A stretch of 49,400 nucleotides of DNA. Source: Gammaproteobacteria bacterium. Lineage in GTDB: Bacteria > Pseudomonadota > Gammaproteobacteria > Chromatiales > Chromatiaceae. The notes beneath the pieces were generated by a model, which made no database searches, had not been told where the DNA came from, and was given only the letters and a program-made list of their open reading frames with translations. Position numbers and translations under genes: made by a program. The stretch spans positions 1 through 49,400 of the forward strand of contig JAAGZL010000237.1 in the NCBI GenBank assembly GCA_024206335.1, in the 5' to 3' direction. Below, piece after piece: positions 40,305-48,872 of the stretch. Positions within the stretch are counted from its first letter, which is position 1. Every line of letters begins with the position of its first letter.

Positions 40305-40612
40305 ACAGAAAAGAGATTAATCCAGCAGAGGTTGCGGTTGCCCTGCTCTACGACGGAGAGAACACCCCACGCATCACCGCCAAAGGCCAGGGTGAACTGG
40401 CGGAGCAGATCATTGCACTGGCAGAGGAGCATGGTGTACCCCTGCATGGCGATCGTGAGCTGGCTGCACTGTTAAGTCAGATACCTATCGGAGATGAGAT
40501 CCCAGAGGCACTATATGTAGCCATCGCTCATGTCATTGCCTTCGCTTACCTGGTTTCAGGGAAGTTTCCACCTGGGTTTAAGCATGGGGAGGCAGAGTCA
40601 AATTCAGGTTAG
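40301..40612 (+). CDS. FlhB C-terminal-domain-like protein
   Basis: A 103-residue soluble protein similar to the cytosolic C-terminal domain of FlhB/YscU. It carries the VAVALLYDGENTPRITAKG segment (FlhB: VALxYxxxxxxAPxVxAKG), LAEEHGVPLHGDRELAALL and the IPEALYVAIAHVIAFAY helix. The NPTH autocleavage site and membrane part are absent (the protein begins just after NPxE), so it mimics the cleaved fragment. Such stand-alone FlhB-like proteins (FhlB/FlhX type) can partly replace or modulate FlhB in export switching. It starts as ATGA overlapping the fliK stop, and so is co-expressed with it. Confidence 0.85.
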   Translation: MNRKEINPAEVAVALLYDGENTPRITAKGQGELAEQIIALAEEHGVPLHGDRELAALLSQIPIGDEIPEALYVAIAHVIAFAYLVSGKFPPGFKHGEAESNSG

Positions 40613-40681
40613 TCTTAGAACTAATATAACCAACTAATAAAAATAGTCATCCAAATTAATATATAGAATAGCATTTGCTGT

Positions 40682-41092
40682 TTATTGCATTGGTTTTACC
40701 GTCGGATTGCCTTTAGATATCCAGCTTGTGATCCCTCTCTCAACATTGTATATCTTGGTATATGAGAGTTCCTTATCTAAAAACTTACTAATAATACCAG
40801 TACGATTTCCTGTACGACAAATCAAAATAAATGGTTCATTAGATTTTGCAATTCTATCCAGTTTACTCAACCAATTTTTAACATCGTACTGACCACTTTT
40901 ATCAAAAAAAGTCATCATATGGCTGCCTTCCACAACACCTGTCTGTTTCCACTCTTCAGCTCTACGAATGTCAATAACAGGGACGCCAGCCTCAATCATC
41001 AATTTTAATTTGGCATTATCAATATTGTTTACAGCTGCCTTAGTAGACAATGAGATAATGAGTAACAAAAACATGGAAACCGCACGTTTCAT
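40682..41092 (-). CDS. Exported rhodanese-like protein
   Basis: A 136-residue single-domain rhodanese. The N-terminus is a signal peptide (MKRAVSMFLLLIISLSTKAA), so it works outside the cytoplasm. The fold is visible in AGVPVIDIRRAEEWKQTGVV, SHMMTFFDKSG, and the active-site loop C-R-T-G-N-R in FILICRTGNRTGII with an intact catalytic cysteine. It may transfer sulfane sulfur or act as a phosphatase-like relative; the substrate is unknown. It is A+T-richer than the flagellar genes on both sides and interrupts them, suggesting insertion. The 188 bp upstream hold no recognisable gene. Confidence 0.88.
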   Translation of the reverse strand: MKRAVSMFLLLIISLSTKAAVNNIDNAKLKLMIEAGVPVIDIRRAEEWKQTGVVEGSHMMTFFDKSGQYDVKNWLSKLDRIAKSNEPFILICRTGNRTGIISKFLDKELSYTKIYNVERGITSWISKGNPTVKPMQ

Positions 41093-41280
41093 ACTTAACC
41101 TCTGCGTTATATGTGATGAACTATATTGTATATTTCAACCAACTGGGCAAATAAAGTCAATTGTTTACATTGTATAGCCTACGGCAGTTCAAGAGAGATG
41201 TTTTTCAAGCAGTCATCTGATGGTATTTATCAATAAAGACATCCAGCCTTTCAATAATTATTGACGAAATGCTTAGCTAC

Positions 41281-41650
41281 TCACCCCAAAAGTTCAGCAA
41301 TTGCCAGGATGAGTTTTTCAGCATCAACGGGGTTATCCAGATAGTGGATACCGATATTTTTAGCATCAACAGCATTAATACTATCACCGTACCCGGTACA
41401 GATAGTCACTGGAAATCCTGGTCGTATCGCTCTAAGTTGTCTCATCAATTCCACACCAGTAAACCCTGGCATGGTCTGATCTGTAACCAGAAGAGCAAAT
41501 TCACCCTTGTTTAAACAGGCTCAAGGCCTACCTGCTATCGGTTTCAATTGTAACCTTGTAGCCATGTAACTTGAGTAGTTCTCCGGTATATTCAGCTAAA
41601 TCCGCTTCATCATCCAGCACCAGAAATGGAGGATTCAAAGATTGTATCAT
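41281..41650 (-). pseudogene. Broken response-regulator receiver (REC) domain
   Basis: Translating the minus strand from 41650 gives PPFLVLDDEADLAEYTGELL ... GYKVTIETDSR, then an in-frame TAG (where Glu or Gln is expected), then ALSLFKQG and a shift of frame into NKGEFALLVTDQTMPGFTG and on to IRPGFPVTICTGYGDS and the end at 41281. That is a whole REC domain of the type at the C-terminus of hybrid kinases: acidic pair DDE, phosphorylatable Asp in TDQTMP, and TG. The conserved KP is NP here. One stop plus one frameshift make it a relic; nothing precedes it that would be its kinase. Confidence 0.75.
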
Positions 41651-41770
41651 TGCCGGTGATTTCGATGGTTTGGCCATGGGAAAGAGCATTTATGGCCTTG
41701 GCAGGCAGCATTATGGGTAAGGGACAACAGAAACCCGTGACATCAAGTTCAAATCCATTTGGATTGCCAT
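41610..41770 (-). pseudogene. TusA/SirA-family remnant
   Basis: On the minus strand, MAIQMD from ATG 41770 (GGGAG upstream) runs out of frame, but one base later the frame reads FELDVTGFCCPLPIMLPAKA followed by INALSHGQTIEITGND, a TusA-type sulfur carrier with its CPxP motif. Restoring one T in the T-run near 41755-41758 would join the two parts. After the first half the similarity ends and the sequence passes into the REC remnant, so the C-terminal half of TusA is missing and the gene is broken regardless of the frameshift. Intact TusA has about 75-80 residues. Confidence 0.65.
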
Positions 41771-41911
41771 CTCTCTCAACTCCCTGCTATGCACTTGATC
41801 TGACAATTATCGACTGCAAGGATTCTGACAACTGCAAGATCTACACTACCCCTGAACTTCTACTCACAATATCTATTTTCCTGACAGATACCGTTTGTTA
41901 TTGATTTTGAA

Positions 41912-42346
41912 TCAACCCGGCTTGCGTTGGCTGCGGTCATCCGCCTCCTTCTGCTCCCGCTTGTCCTCCACCTTGATTTCAGCCTGTTTATAGCGATTCA
42001 TAACCTTTCCCAGCACCTGGGTGCGCACATGCTTCTCCTGCCAGTTATCCTTCTTGACCTGTTGCACATTACGCCCATCTACTATGATCACCTCCTGCTC
42101 CCTGATAGCCCGTTCCAACTTGGCCAGAAAGGCACGGTACTCCTGCAACTGCATAGAGCTCATACCCAACTTGGCAGCACTGTGAAATCTTTGCAGATAC
42201 TCAGCATGGTAGTTACGCAGTTCATTAAGACGTTCTTCCTGCTCATGCACATAACGCCTGGAGTCACCCAGTTGACGTGCTGCTGTCTGCTCCCTGGACT
42301 CCGCAACCCGGTGCACCGGTTTTAATCGTTTTGACTGATCTGCCAT
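41912..42346 (-). CDS. fliJ: Flagellar protein FliJ
   Basis: A 144-residue, almost wholly helical coiled-coil protein of the flagellar export ATPase complex; it fits in the FliI ring like the gamma subunit of F1 and helps energise export. The sequence is rich in Gln, Glu, Lys and Arg, with heptad-like stretches (RVAESREQTAARQLGDSRRY, LEEQ-type helices, KVMNRYKQAEIKVEDKREQK). Identity rests on composition, length and position: the first codon lies 9 bp after fliI. It is the last gene of the fliE-to-fliJ series. Confidence 0.9.
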   Translation of the reverse strand: MADQSKRLKPVHRVAESREQTAARQLGDSRRYVHEQEERLNELRNYHAEYLQRFHSAAKLGMSSMQLQEYRAFLAKLERAIREQEVIIVDGRNVQQVKKDNWQEKHVRTQVLGKVMNRYKQAEIKVEDKREQKEADDRSQRKPG

Positions 42347-42355
42347 GATTACCCT

Positions 42356-43735
42356 TTAGGTTACCGTCATTTCTGTCATAGGCGGAAATAGCGCCTGGAG
42401 ATCATCCATGCTTTGAGCAAGCGGCACAGAGTCGCGCATCTGTTGGCGCAGAAAACTGTCCAGAAGAGGCATGGCGTCTATGGCAGCATCGATTACATCA
42501 TCACTGCCCTTTTCATAGGCTCCAACATTAATCAAATCACGATTCTGCTGATATACAGAGTATAGCTGTTTGAACGACCTTGCCGCATCCTGATGTTCAG
42601 GGCTGGTAATATCATTCATGGCCCGACTGATGGATGCCTCAATATCGATGGCCGGATAATGGCCCCTCTCAGCCAGCGTACGGGAGAGTACGATATGCCC
42701 ATCCAGGATCGCCCGTGCCGCATCGGCGATAGGATCATTCTGATCATCCCCTTCAGTCAGCACCGTATAGAAAGCGGTAATAGAACCACCACCATGATCA
42801 CCATTACCTGCACGCTCCACCAGTTGTGGCAATTTGGCAAATACTGATGGTGGATAACCTTTAGTAGCTGGCGGTTCATGGATGGCCAGGGCAATCTCAC
42901 GCTGGGCTTGGGCAAAGCGAGTCAGGGAGTCCATTAACAGAAGAACTTTTAGACCCTTATCCCGGAAATACTCTGCAATACTGGTTGCCAGCATGGCTCC
43001 ATGCATCCGGCGCAGCGGTGGATGATCGGCTGGAACCGCCACCACCACAGCCCGTGACATGCCATTCTTTCCCAGGATATTCTCCACAAACTCCTTCACC
43101 TCACGACCGCGCTCACCAATCAGCGCCACCACAGTGATATCCGCATCGGTATATTTGGTCATCATGCCCAAGAGCACACTCTTGCCCACACCAGATCCGG
43201 AGAACAGGCCCAGGCGTTGACCACGACCCACACTTAGCAAGGCATTTATGGCACGCACACCCACATCCAGCGGTTCGCGAATAGGGCTGCGCGCCAGTGG
43301 ATTAAAGGTCTTTCCAGTGAGTGGAAGCCTGGCATCAACATGAATAGGGCCCTTTCCATCCAGAGGCATTCCAGCACCATCTATAACCCGGCCCAGGAGA
43401 TAGTCACTAACCGCAGCCTCACATACCCGGCCGGTGGGGACCACTCTGGCACCCTGCTCCAGGCCGCGAATATCACTTGTTGGCATGAGGTAAAGACTTT
43501 CACCGGAAAACCCCACCACCTCTGCTTCGATACTTCTACCATCACTGCCAATCACCTCACACTGTCCACCGATGGCAGCACGACAACCTATAGCCTCCAG
43601 GGTCAGACCTACCATGCGAGTTAACTTACCCTCTAGTGCCAGCCCCCGACTATCCCCCAATCGAGTATGGGATCTGGCTATTCTCTCTGCCCAGATACCA
43701 GACCTGTCTGCCTGGGGGGTATCATCATGGCTCAT
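42356..43735 (-). CDS. fliI: Flagellum-specific ATPase FliI
   Basis: Hexameric F1-beta-like ATPase of the flagellar type III export apparatus. The 459 residues show Walker A GLFSGSGVGKSVLLGMM near residue 180, Walker B VLLLMDSLTRFAQAQREIAL, the GYPPSVFAKLPQLVERAG motif and ITAFYTVLTEGDDQNDPIAD, all diagnostic of FliI/SctN. The N-terminal domain (RLVGLTLEAIG-type VGLTLEAIGCRAAIG) is intact. Its start overlaps the fliH stop as ATGA. Confidence 0.97.
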   Translation of the reverse strand: MSHDDTPQADRSGIWAERIARSHTRLGDSRGLALEGKLTRMVGLTLEAIGCRAAIGGQCEVIGSDGRSIEAEVVGFSGESLYLMPTSDIRGLEQGARVVPTGRVCEAAVSDYLLGRVIDGAGMPLDGKGPIHVDARLPLTGKTFNPLARSPIREPLDVGVRAINALLSVGRGQRLGLFSGSGVGKSVLLGMMTKYTDADITVVALIGERGREVKEFVENILGKNGMSRAVVVAVPADHPPLRRMHGAMLATSIAEYFRDKGLKVLLLMDSLTRFAQAQREIALAIHEPPATKGYPPSVFAKLPQLVERAGNGDHGGGSITAFYTVLTEGDDQNDPIADAARAILDGHIVLSRTLAERGHYPAIDIEASISRAMNDITSPEHQDAARSFKQLYSVYQQNRDLINVGAYEKGSDDVIDAAIDAMPLLDSFLRQQMRDSVPLAQSMDDLQALFPPMTEMTVT

Positions 43736-44424
43736 TGCTGTCTCTCTTCCTCAGCCTCATCACGGTCACGCTCACCACCAAGCAAGGTTGTAATCATTGC
43801 CGCAAGCCTGGATTCAAGGGTTGCATCAATTTGTGATGTATTGGTTATGATCTTGCACCCACCACGCTCAAGGACTGGATCCTCCACTACATCCCATACC
43901 AGGTCCTTGTCTGAGACCTCAAATATTTCGCGTACCATTTTGGCGTCATCAGGATGGAGAATCAGTCTTATATTTCGAGCCGAAACCGGCAGCAATGACA
44001 ACGACTCTCTGACCACACCAACAATCTGGCCGGGATCTGCCTTCACCTCACGCCGTACCAACTGTCGAACCATGGATATGGTCAAACTAATCAACTCTCG
44101 CTCCACCTGTTCATCCAGTTCTTTGAGAGGGGTGTCCAGCGTAGATAGAAGCTGATCAAGCTTTGCAGCTTTTTCCTTGAGAAGATTTCTGGTCTTGACC
44201 AGGGCCTCCTCATGGCCGAATTTAAACCCATCTTTCTTACCCTGTTCAAACCCCTCCTGATAGGCCTGATCCTGCACCTGTCCCAGTTGCTCTGCAGTCA
44301 GCATGGAACCCCTGGCTTCAAGTACGCTGACATCACTGGCACTGCGAACCATCTCAGGTGGCTGCCACGGCTTGACCTCCCCCTGATTCTCTGGATTTAT
44401 GATCTTAGACGAATTCTTCTCCAC
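43732..44424 (-). CDS. fliH: Flagellar assembly protein FliH
   Basis: Regulator of FliI and link between the ATPase and the C ring. I start it at GTG 44424, giving 230 residues beginning VEKNSSKIINPENQG, because GGAGG lies 5 nt upstream; the longer frame from 44454 overlaps fliG by 50 bp. It has the typical Gly-rich repeat AYQEGFEQGKKDGFKFGHEE, a helical middle, and the C-terminal part (LTISMVRQLVRREVKADPGQ, NIRLILHPDDAKMV, RGGCKIITNTSQIDATLESR). It overlaps the end of fliG by 20 bp and fliI by 4 bp. Confidence 0.92.
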   Translation of the reverse strand: MEKNSSKIINPENQGEVKPWQPPEMVRSASDVSVLEARGSMLTAEQLGQVQDQAYQEGFEQGKKDGFKFGHEEALVKTRNLLKEKAAKLDQLLSTLDTPLKELDEQVERELISLTISMVRQLVRREVKADPGQIVGVVRESLSLLPVSARNIRLILHPDDAKMVREIFEVSDKDLVWDVVEDPVLERGGCKIITNTSQIDATLESRLAAMITTLLGGERDRDEAEEERQQ

Positions 44425-45430
44425 CTGCGCCTCCAAGGTTAATTTCACCTGCATCAGCCAGCCTGCGTGCTACCGATAGAACTTCCTTCTGTGCACTTTC
44501 AACGTCACTCAGACGAGCTGGTGGCGCCGCATCCAGATCATCCCGCAACATCTCTGCTGCACGCTGGGACATATTCTTGAAGATCTTCTCCTTGAGTGCT
44601 TCATCTGCTCCACGCAGCGCCAAAAGTAGCTGGTCTGAAGCAATTTCACGCAGCAGTGCCTGAAAACCACGATCATCCACGTCGATCAGGTTCTCAAATA
44701 CAAACATATTATCCTGAATCTCCTGGGCCAACTCCTGATCAGTATTCTCCACCTGCTCCATAACATGGGACTCGATGCTGCCTTCCACCAGGTTGAGGAT
44801 ATCCGCCGCCGCCTTGACCCCGCCCAGAGAGGTAGATTTCACATTGGCAGTCCCGGAGAACTGGCTATCCAGGATCATATCAAGTTCCTGCAGTGCAGCC
44901 GGCTGAATACCATCTAACGTCGCAATACGCATAATGATGTCAGTACGCACATTTTCTTGAAACTCTGACAACACCTCAGCAGCCTGATCCGGCTCCAGGA
45001 ATGACATCACAATGGCAATAATCTGGGGGTGTTCATATCTGATAATTTCGGCAATTGAGCGTGAATCCATCCACTTTAGCTGCTCCAGTCCTTTGCTATT
45101 TCTGCCCAGTAGTATGCGATCTATAACACCGCTGGCCTTGTCGGTACCCAGGGCCTCAGTCATTACATTTCGGATATACTCATCGGAGTTCATGCCCAGG
45201 GCGGTCTGTGTACCCAGAGTGGATACAAAAGAGGTCATTACCGCTTCCATCTCGGCGGTGCTTACATTGTGCAGTCCGGCCATAGCGGTACCCAGATCCT
45301 GAACCTCTTTTGGTCCCATGTGGGCCAGGATGGTTGCAGCATCCTTCTCACCCAGGGCCAGCATCAGGATCGCCGCACGATCCACCCCTTTCATCCCTTT
45401 TGCAACAGCTTCTTGGCTATTCTCAGGCAT
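44405..45430 (-). CDS. fliG: Flagellar motor switch protein FliG
   Basis: C-ring protein that joins the MS ring (FliF) and turns stator force into rotation. The 341 residues have the three domains: N (KGMKGVDRAAILMLALGEKD), middle with the EHPQ motif (EIIRYEHPQIIAIVMSFLE), and C with the torque helix MSQRAAEMLRDDLDAAPPAR that carries the conserved Arg and Asp residues. It overlaps fliF by 8 bp and fliH by 20 bp. Confidence 0.97.
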   Translation of the reverse strand: MPENSQEAVAKGMKGVDRAAILMLALGEKDAATILAHMGPKEVQDLGTAMAGLHNVSTAEMEAVMTSFVSTLGTQTALGMNSDEYIRNVMTEALGTDKASGVIDRILLGRNSKGLEQLKWMDSRSIAEIIRYEHPQIIAIVMSFLEPDQAAEVLSEFQENVRTDIIMRIATLDGIQPAALQELDMILDSQFSGTANVKSTSLGGVKAAADILNLVEGSIESHVMEQVENTDQELAQEIQDNMFVFENLIDVDDRGFQALLREIASDQLLLALRGADEALKEKIFKNMSQRAAEMLRDDLDAAPPARLSDVESAQKEVLSVARRLADAGEINLGGAGGEEFV

Positions 45431-47096
45431 CGTCTGCTACCCAACTTTTTACCACCTGTGCCACTCGCTTAGGGTCATCATTGACCATCTGGCGTGCAGC
45501 ATCAAGCGTATCTTCATATTTCGCCGGTCCCGGAAGTTGTACAGGTTCTCCTGTCTCCGACACGGCAACTCCACCCTCCATTGCAAGCTGTTGTTGACCA
45601 GCACCACCGGCCCCAGCTACAGCCCCGGCTGGAAGCGCTTGGGCTGAGTATCCAGGTGTCGCAAGCAACTTTTTCAGGGTCGGCATCAATACTACAAATA
45701 TTAGTACCAGGGCCAAAATAACTCCACCCGCCTGTTTACCTATATCCCATACCCAGGGCTCTTCCCATATGGGTATCTCGGGCAGGCTTTCAGGTGGTTC
45801 CGGTATCTGGAAGGCGGCATTGACTACCCGTACGCTATCACCCCGCCGGGCACTGTAGCCGATGGCCTCTTTAACCAGTTCACTAATTCGACTGACCTCT
45901 TCCGGTGTGCGTTCCTGGCTGTTGACGGTTCCATCTTCGGCGGTGGTAACCAGGTTATCCACCACCACGGCCACCGAGAGGCGTTTCAGATTACTGGCCG
46001 ATAGGCGGGTGTGGCTGATGGTCTTATCCAGCTCATAATTGCGTGTTGCCCGCTTGCTGCTGTTCAAAGGGGCCGCCTCCGCACCTGCGGCACCAGCCTG
46101 TCCCCCTGCCGTTTGTGGGGCTGTTCCAGCTGCCGGTGGTTGATTGCTGATAGCCCCTGGAACCCCCTGTACAGATGACAATTTGCTGCTCTCTTCATTC
46201 ACCTGCTCACTTCTCAGTGCCGGCAGATCAGGATTAAACCGCTCAGCCGTCTGTTCTGTAATGGTGAAGTCCACTTCTGCTGTCACCTGGGCCCTGATAT
46301 TCTCCTCTCCCAGGAAAGGTATCAGGATATCCTCAACCCGCTCTCTATAGTGCTCCTCCAGGGTTCTGGTATATTCGAACTGATTTGCGGTAAGCATCAT
46401 CTCACCCACATCCATATCACTACTCAGCAGGGTACCCCTCTGATCCACCACCGTTACCCTGTTGGCCTCCAGTTCCGGCACGCTGGCCGCGACCAGATGC
46501 ACAATGGACGCCACCTGTGGCTTTTCCAGCCTGCGTCCAGAGTAGAGTTTTAGCACCACCGAGGCACTGGGCGATTTTTTCTGGCGCACAAATACCGACT
46601 GCTTGGGGGTGGCCAGGTGTACCCGGGCACTCTGCACTGTGGCCAGGGTGGATATGGTGCGTGCCAGTTCGCCCTCCAGGGCCCGATGAAATCTGGCCGC
46701 TTCCACGGCCCGACTGGTTCCCAGGCCGGTATCCTGTTGCAGCAGCTCAAATCCCATACCATCGCCACGCGGCAAGCCATCACCGGCAAGTTTTAGCCTG
46801 GCCTGATGCAAATCCTTGCTGGCAACCATCACCGCCCCAGTGGCATTATCCACCTTGAATTGGATGTTGGCCTGTTCCAGGGCTGCAACCACATCTCCCG
46901 CATCCTTCTGGGATAGGTTTCCATAGAGCAGGCTGTAGGTCGGGGTCTGGCTCCAGAGAACCACCGCAACACCCAGGGCTACACTAGCGGCAATCATCAC
47001 CATGATCATCAGCTGCCGCAGGATAGGGTTGCTCGACAATCTGACCGTCTGCGTTTGCATCAATGTGCTGTTTCCAGCTTCAGCTTGATCTGCCAT
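45423..47096 (-). CDS. fliF: Flagellar MS-ring protein FliF
   Basis: Membrane ring on which the flagellum is built. The 557 residues have a first transmembrane helix (LMIMVMIAASVALGVAVVLW, ~29-48), the YscJ/FliF periplasmic modules (LYGNLSQKDAGDVVAALEQA; SARVHLATPKQSVFVRQKK), a low-complexity Gly/Ala/Pro insert, a second helix (GVILALVLIFVVLMPTLKKL, ~455-475) and a cytosolic C-terminus (VAQVVKSWVADDA) that binds FliG. It starts 54 bp after fliE. Confidence 0.97.
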   Translation of the reverse strand: MADQAEAGNSTLMQTQTVRLSSNPILRQLMIMVMIAASVALGVAVVLWSQTPTYSLLYGNLSQKDAGDVVAALEQANIQFKVDNATGAVMVASKDLHQARLKLAGDGLPRGDGMGFELLQQDTGLGTSRAVEAARFHRALEGELARTISTLATVQSARVHLATPKQSVFVRQKKSPSASVVLKLYSGRRLEKPQVASIVHLVAASVPELEANRVTVVDQRGTLLSSDMDVGEMMLTANQFEYTRTLEEHYRERVEDILIPFLGEENIRAQVTAEVDFTITEQTAERFNPDLPALRSEQVNEESSKLSSVQGVPGAISNQPPAAGTAPQTAGGQAGAAGAEAAPLNSSKRATRNYELDKTISHTRLSASNLKRLSVAVVVDNLVTTAEDGTVNSQERTPEEVSRISELVKEAIGYSARRGDSVRVVNAAFQIPEPPESLPEIPIWEEPWVWDIGKQAGGVILALVLIFVVLMPTLKKLLATPGYSAQALPAGAVAGAGGAGQQQLAMEGGVAVSETGEPVQLPGPAKYEDTLDAARQMVNDDPKRVAQVVKSWVADDA

Positions 47097-47150
47097 TTGA
47101 TCCTGACCTCACCCGTTCGTTGACTCAATTATTACAGTTATTACAAATAG

Positions 47151-47468
47151 TTATATCGGCATATTCATAACATCTTTATATGCATCTACCAGCTTATTTC
47201 GCACCTGTACCATGGCTTGAAACGAGAGGCTGGATTTTTGTGTCGCAATCATAACCTCAGCCAGATCAACATCTGCCTGACCGGTTTCAAATGCCTGTTT
47301 CAAGGCACCAGCCTGCTGCTGGGTTTCATTAACGGAGTCTATGGACTGCTTCAAAAGCTGACCAAAATCCCCCCCTGTGGTCTCTTCCGGTCGCACTGGT
47401 TGTCCAGCCGCCTGAGACGCTATAACCCGCATTTGAGCTAATACCTGATTAATATCTGCTGTGCTCAT
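47151..47468 (-). CDS. fliE: Flagellar hook-basal body protein FliE
   Basis: Adapter between MS ring and rod, exported early. The 105 residues have the family C-terminus (VDLAEVMIATQKSSLSFQAM, VQVRNKLVDAYKDVMNMPI) and a helix-forming N-terminus. GGTGGTG stands about 9 nt before the ATG. It is the first gene of the fliEFGHIJ unit, and a sigma-54-like promoter precedes it. Confidence 0.96.
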   Translation of the reverse strand: MSTADINQVLAQMRVIASQAAGQPVRPEETTGGDFGQLLKQSIDSVNETQQQAGALKQAFETGQADVDLAEVMIATQKSSLSFQAMVQVRNKLVDAYKDVMNMPI

Positions 47469-47510
47469 AATTCACCACCAATTCCTAAACCAATTCATCT
47501 ACAATTATTT

Positions 47511-47528
47511 ATGCAGTTTTCACACCAG
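47511..47528 (-). promoter_or_regulatory. Sigma-54-like promoter for fliE operon
   Basis: On the minus strand CTGGTGTGAAAACTGCAT carries GG and GC separated by exactly 10 bp, the sigma-54 -24/-12 spacing (consensus CTGGCACG-N4-TTGCA); the -24 side is imperfect after CTGG. The predicted start lies about 33 nt before fliE. FleR, whose gene ends 7 bp upstream, is the sort of sigma-54 activator that would work here. Confidence 0.55.
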
Positions 47529-47534
47529 ATTGCT

Positions 47535-48872
47535 CTATCCAGGGATCTCTACCCCAGCCTCACGCAGTCTTGCTATCTTGTAGCGCAGTGTCCTCTGGCT
47601 AATACCAAGTTTTTCTGCCGTGTTTTTCCGGCTGCCATTCCCATCCCGCAATGCATCCAGGATCATCTGCTCCTCAACAGAGCGCAGATCCTCATTTAAC
47701 CGTCCACAGCTGGCATCCTGCTCTACAGTGTCACCACCGGGTTGCTCGCCAATGGTAAGGTCATCCGGTCCAATCTCACTGCTAGAGCTCAGTATCAGGG
47801 CTCGTTGCATGACATTATCCAGTTCCCGGGCATTTCCTGGCCAGGCATAGGCTAACAGACACTTTTCTGCATCTAGACCCAGCCTCTTTCCACTGATCCC
47901 CTGCTGCACACAGTGCTGGTTTAGAAACAGCCGGGCCAGAGGCAAGATATCCTTACTGCGGTTGCGCAGAGGCTCCAGATAGAGTGGAAATACGTTTAGC
48001 CGGAAGAACAGATCTTCACGGAAGCGGCCAGCAGAGACCTCTTCCCGCAAGATCCGGTTGGATGTAGCCAACACCCTGACATCCAGCGGAATTACTTTAC
48101 GTCCACCCAGGCGCTCCACTTCTCGCTCCTGCAATACCCGCAGCAGCTTGGCCTGTAGATTAAGACTCATCTCAGATATCTCATCCAGCAGCAGAGTTCC
48201 ACCCTGGGCCTGTTCAAACTTACCTGGCGCTGAGTTATGGGCACCGGTATAGGCCCCTTTTTCATAACCAAACAACACTGCCTCCAGCATATTATCCGGG
48301 ATTGCAGCACAGTTAATGGCAATAAACGGGCCATCCGCCTTGGGTGAATTACGGTGGATATACTGGGCGAATACCTCCTTGCCAGTACCACTCTCACCAC
48401 CAATCATTACCGTTACATCACTGGACGCTACACGTTTGGCAAGCTGCAGTAACTTTAAGGATTTTTCATCATGTGCCACCACACCTTCATTGGCCTCACT
48501 ATGTACCTGGTTCAATACGGCCTTTTCAACCTTATCCACCAGATCTCTAGCCTCAAACGGCTTAGCCAGATAGTCCTCTGCACCATCCTGCATGGCGGTT
48601 ACTGCCTTCTCTATGTTCCCATAGGCCGTCATGAGCAATACCGGGATGGAGGGGTAACTTGATTTAACCTGTGCCATCAGTTCATGCCCATCCATAGGGC
48701 GCATCTGCACATCACTTACCACCATTCCCACCGGTTTGCGCTTCATGATTGCCAGTGCCGCACGGCCATCACTGGCAGCCTCAACCTGGTAACCAGCCAA
48801 CTCCAGGGTCTCACACAGAGCTTCACGCAGATTTGCATCATCTTCAGCTACTAAAACTGTTGCCTGACTCAT
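47535..48872 (-). CDS. fleR: Sigma-54-dependent flagellar response regulator FleR/FlrC
   Basis: Activates mid-class flagellar promoters with RpoN. The 445 residues have a REC domain (VLVAEDDANLREAL; phospho-Asp in VVSDVQMRPMDG near residue 54; Lys in YLAKPF), an AAA+ domain with Walker A GGESGTGKEVFAQYIH near 158 and Walker B GGTLLLDEISEM, and a Fis-type helix-turn-helix at the end (NTAEKLGISQRTLRYKI). The sigma-54-contact loop is GAYTGA in place of the common GAFTGA. Its start overlaps the fleS stop as ATGA, and it lies immediately before the fliE promoter. Confidence 0.95.
   Translation of the reverse strand: MSQATVLVAEDDANLREALCETLELAGYQVEAASDGRAALAIMKRKPVGMVVSDVQMRPMDGHELMAQVKSSYPSIPVLLMTAYGNIEKAVTAMQDGAEDYLAKPFEARDLVDKVEKAVLNQVHSEANEGVVAHDEKSLKLLQLAKRVASSDVTVMIGGESGTGKEVFAQYIHRNSPKADGPFIAINCAAIPDNMLEAVLFGYEKGAYTGAHNSAPGKFEQAQGGTLLLDEISEMSLNLQAKLLRVLQEREVERLGGRKVIPLDVRVLATSNRILREEVSAGRFREDLFFRLNVFPLYLEPLRNRSKDILPLARLFLNQHCVQQGISGKRLGLDAEKCLLAYAWPGNARELDNVMQRALILSSSSEIGPDDLTIGEQPGGDTVEQDASCGRLNEDLRSVEEQMILDALRDGNGSRKNTAEKLGISQRTLRYKIARLREAGVEIPG

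Noticed and set aside
41626-41904. Plus-strand open frame opposite the TusA/REC remnants.
   Set aside because: The minus strand carries recognisable, though broken, protein families; the plus frame does not.
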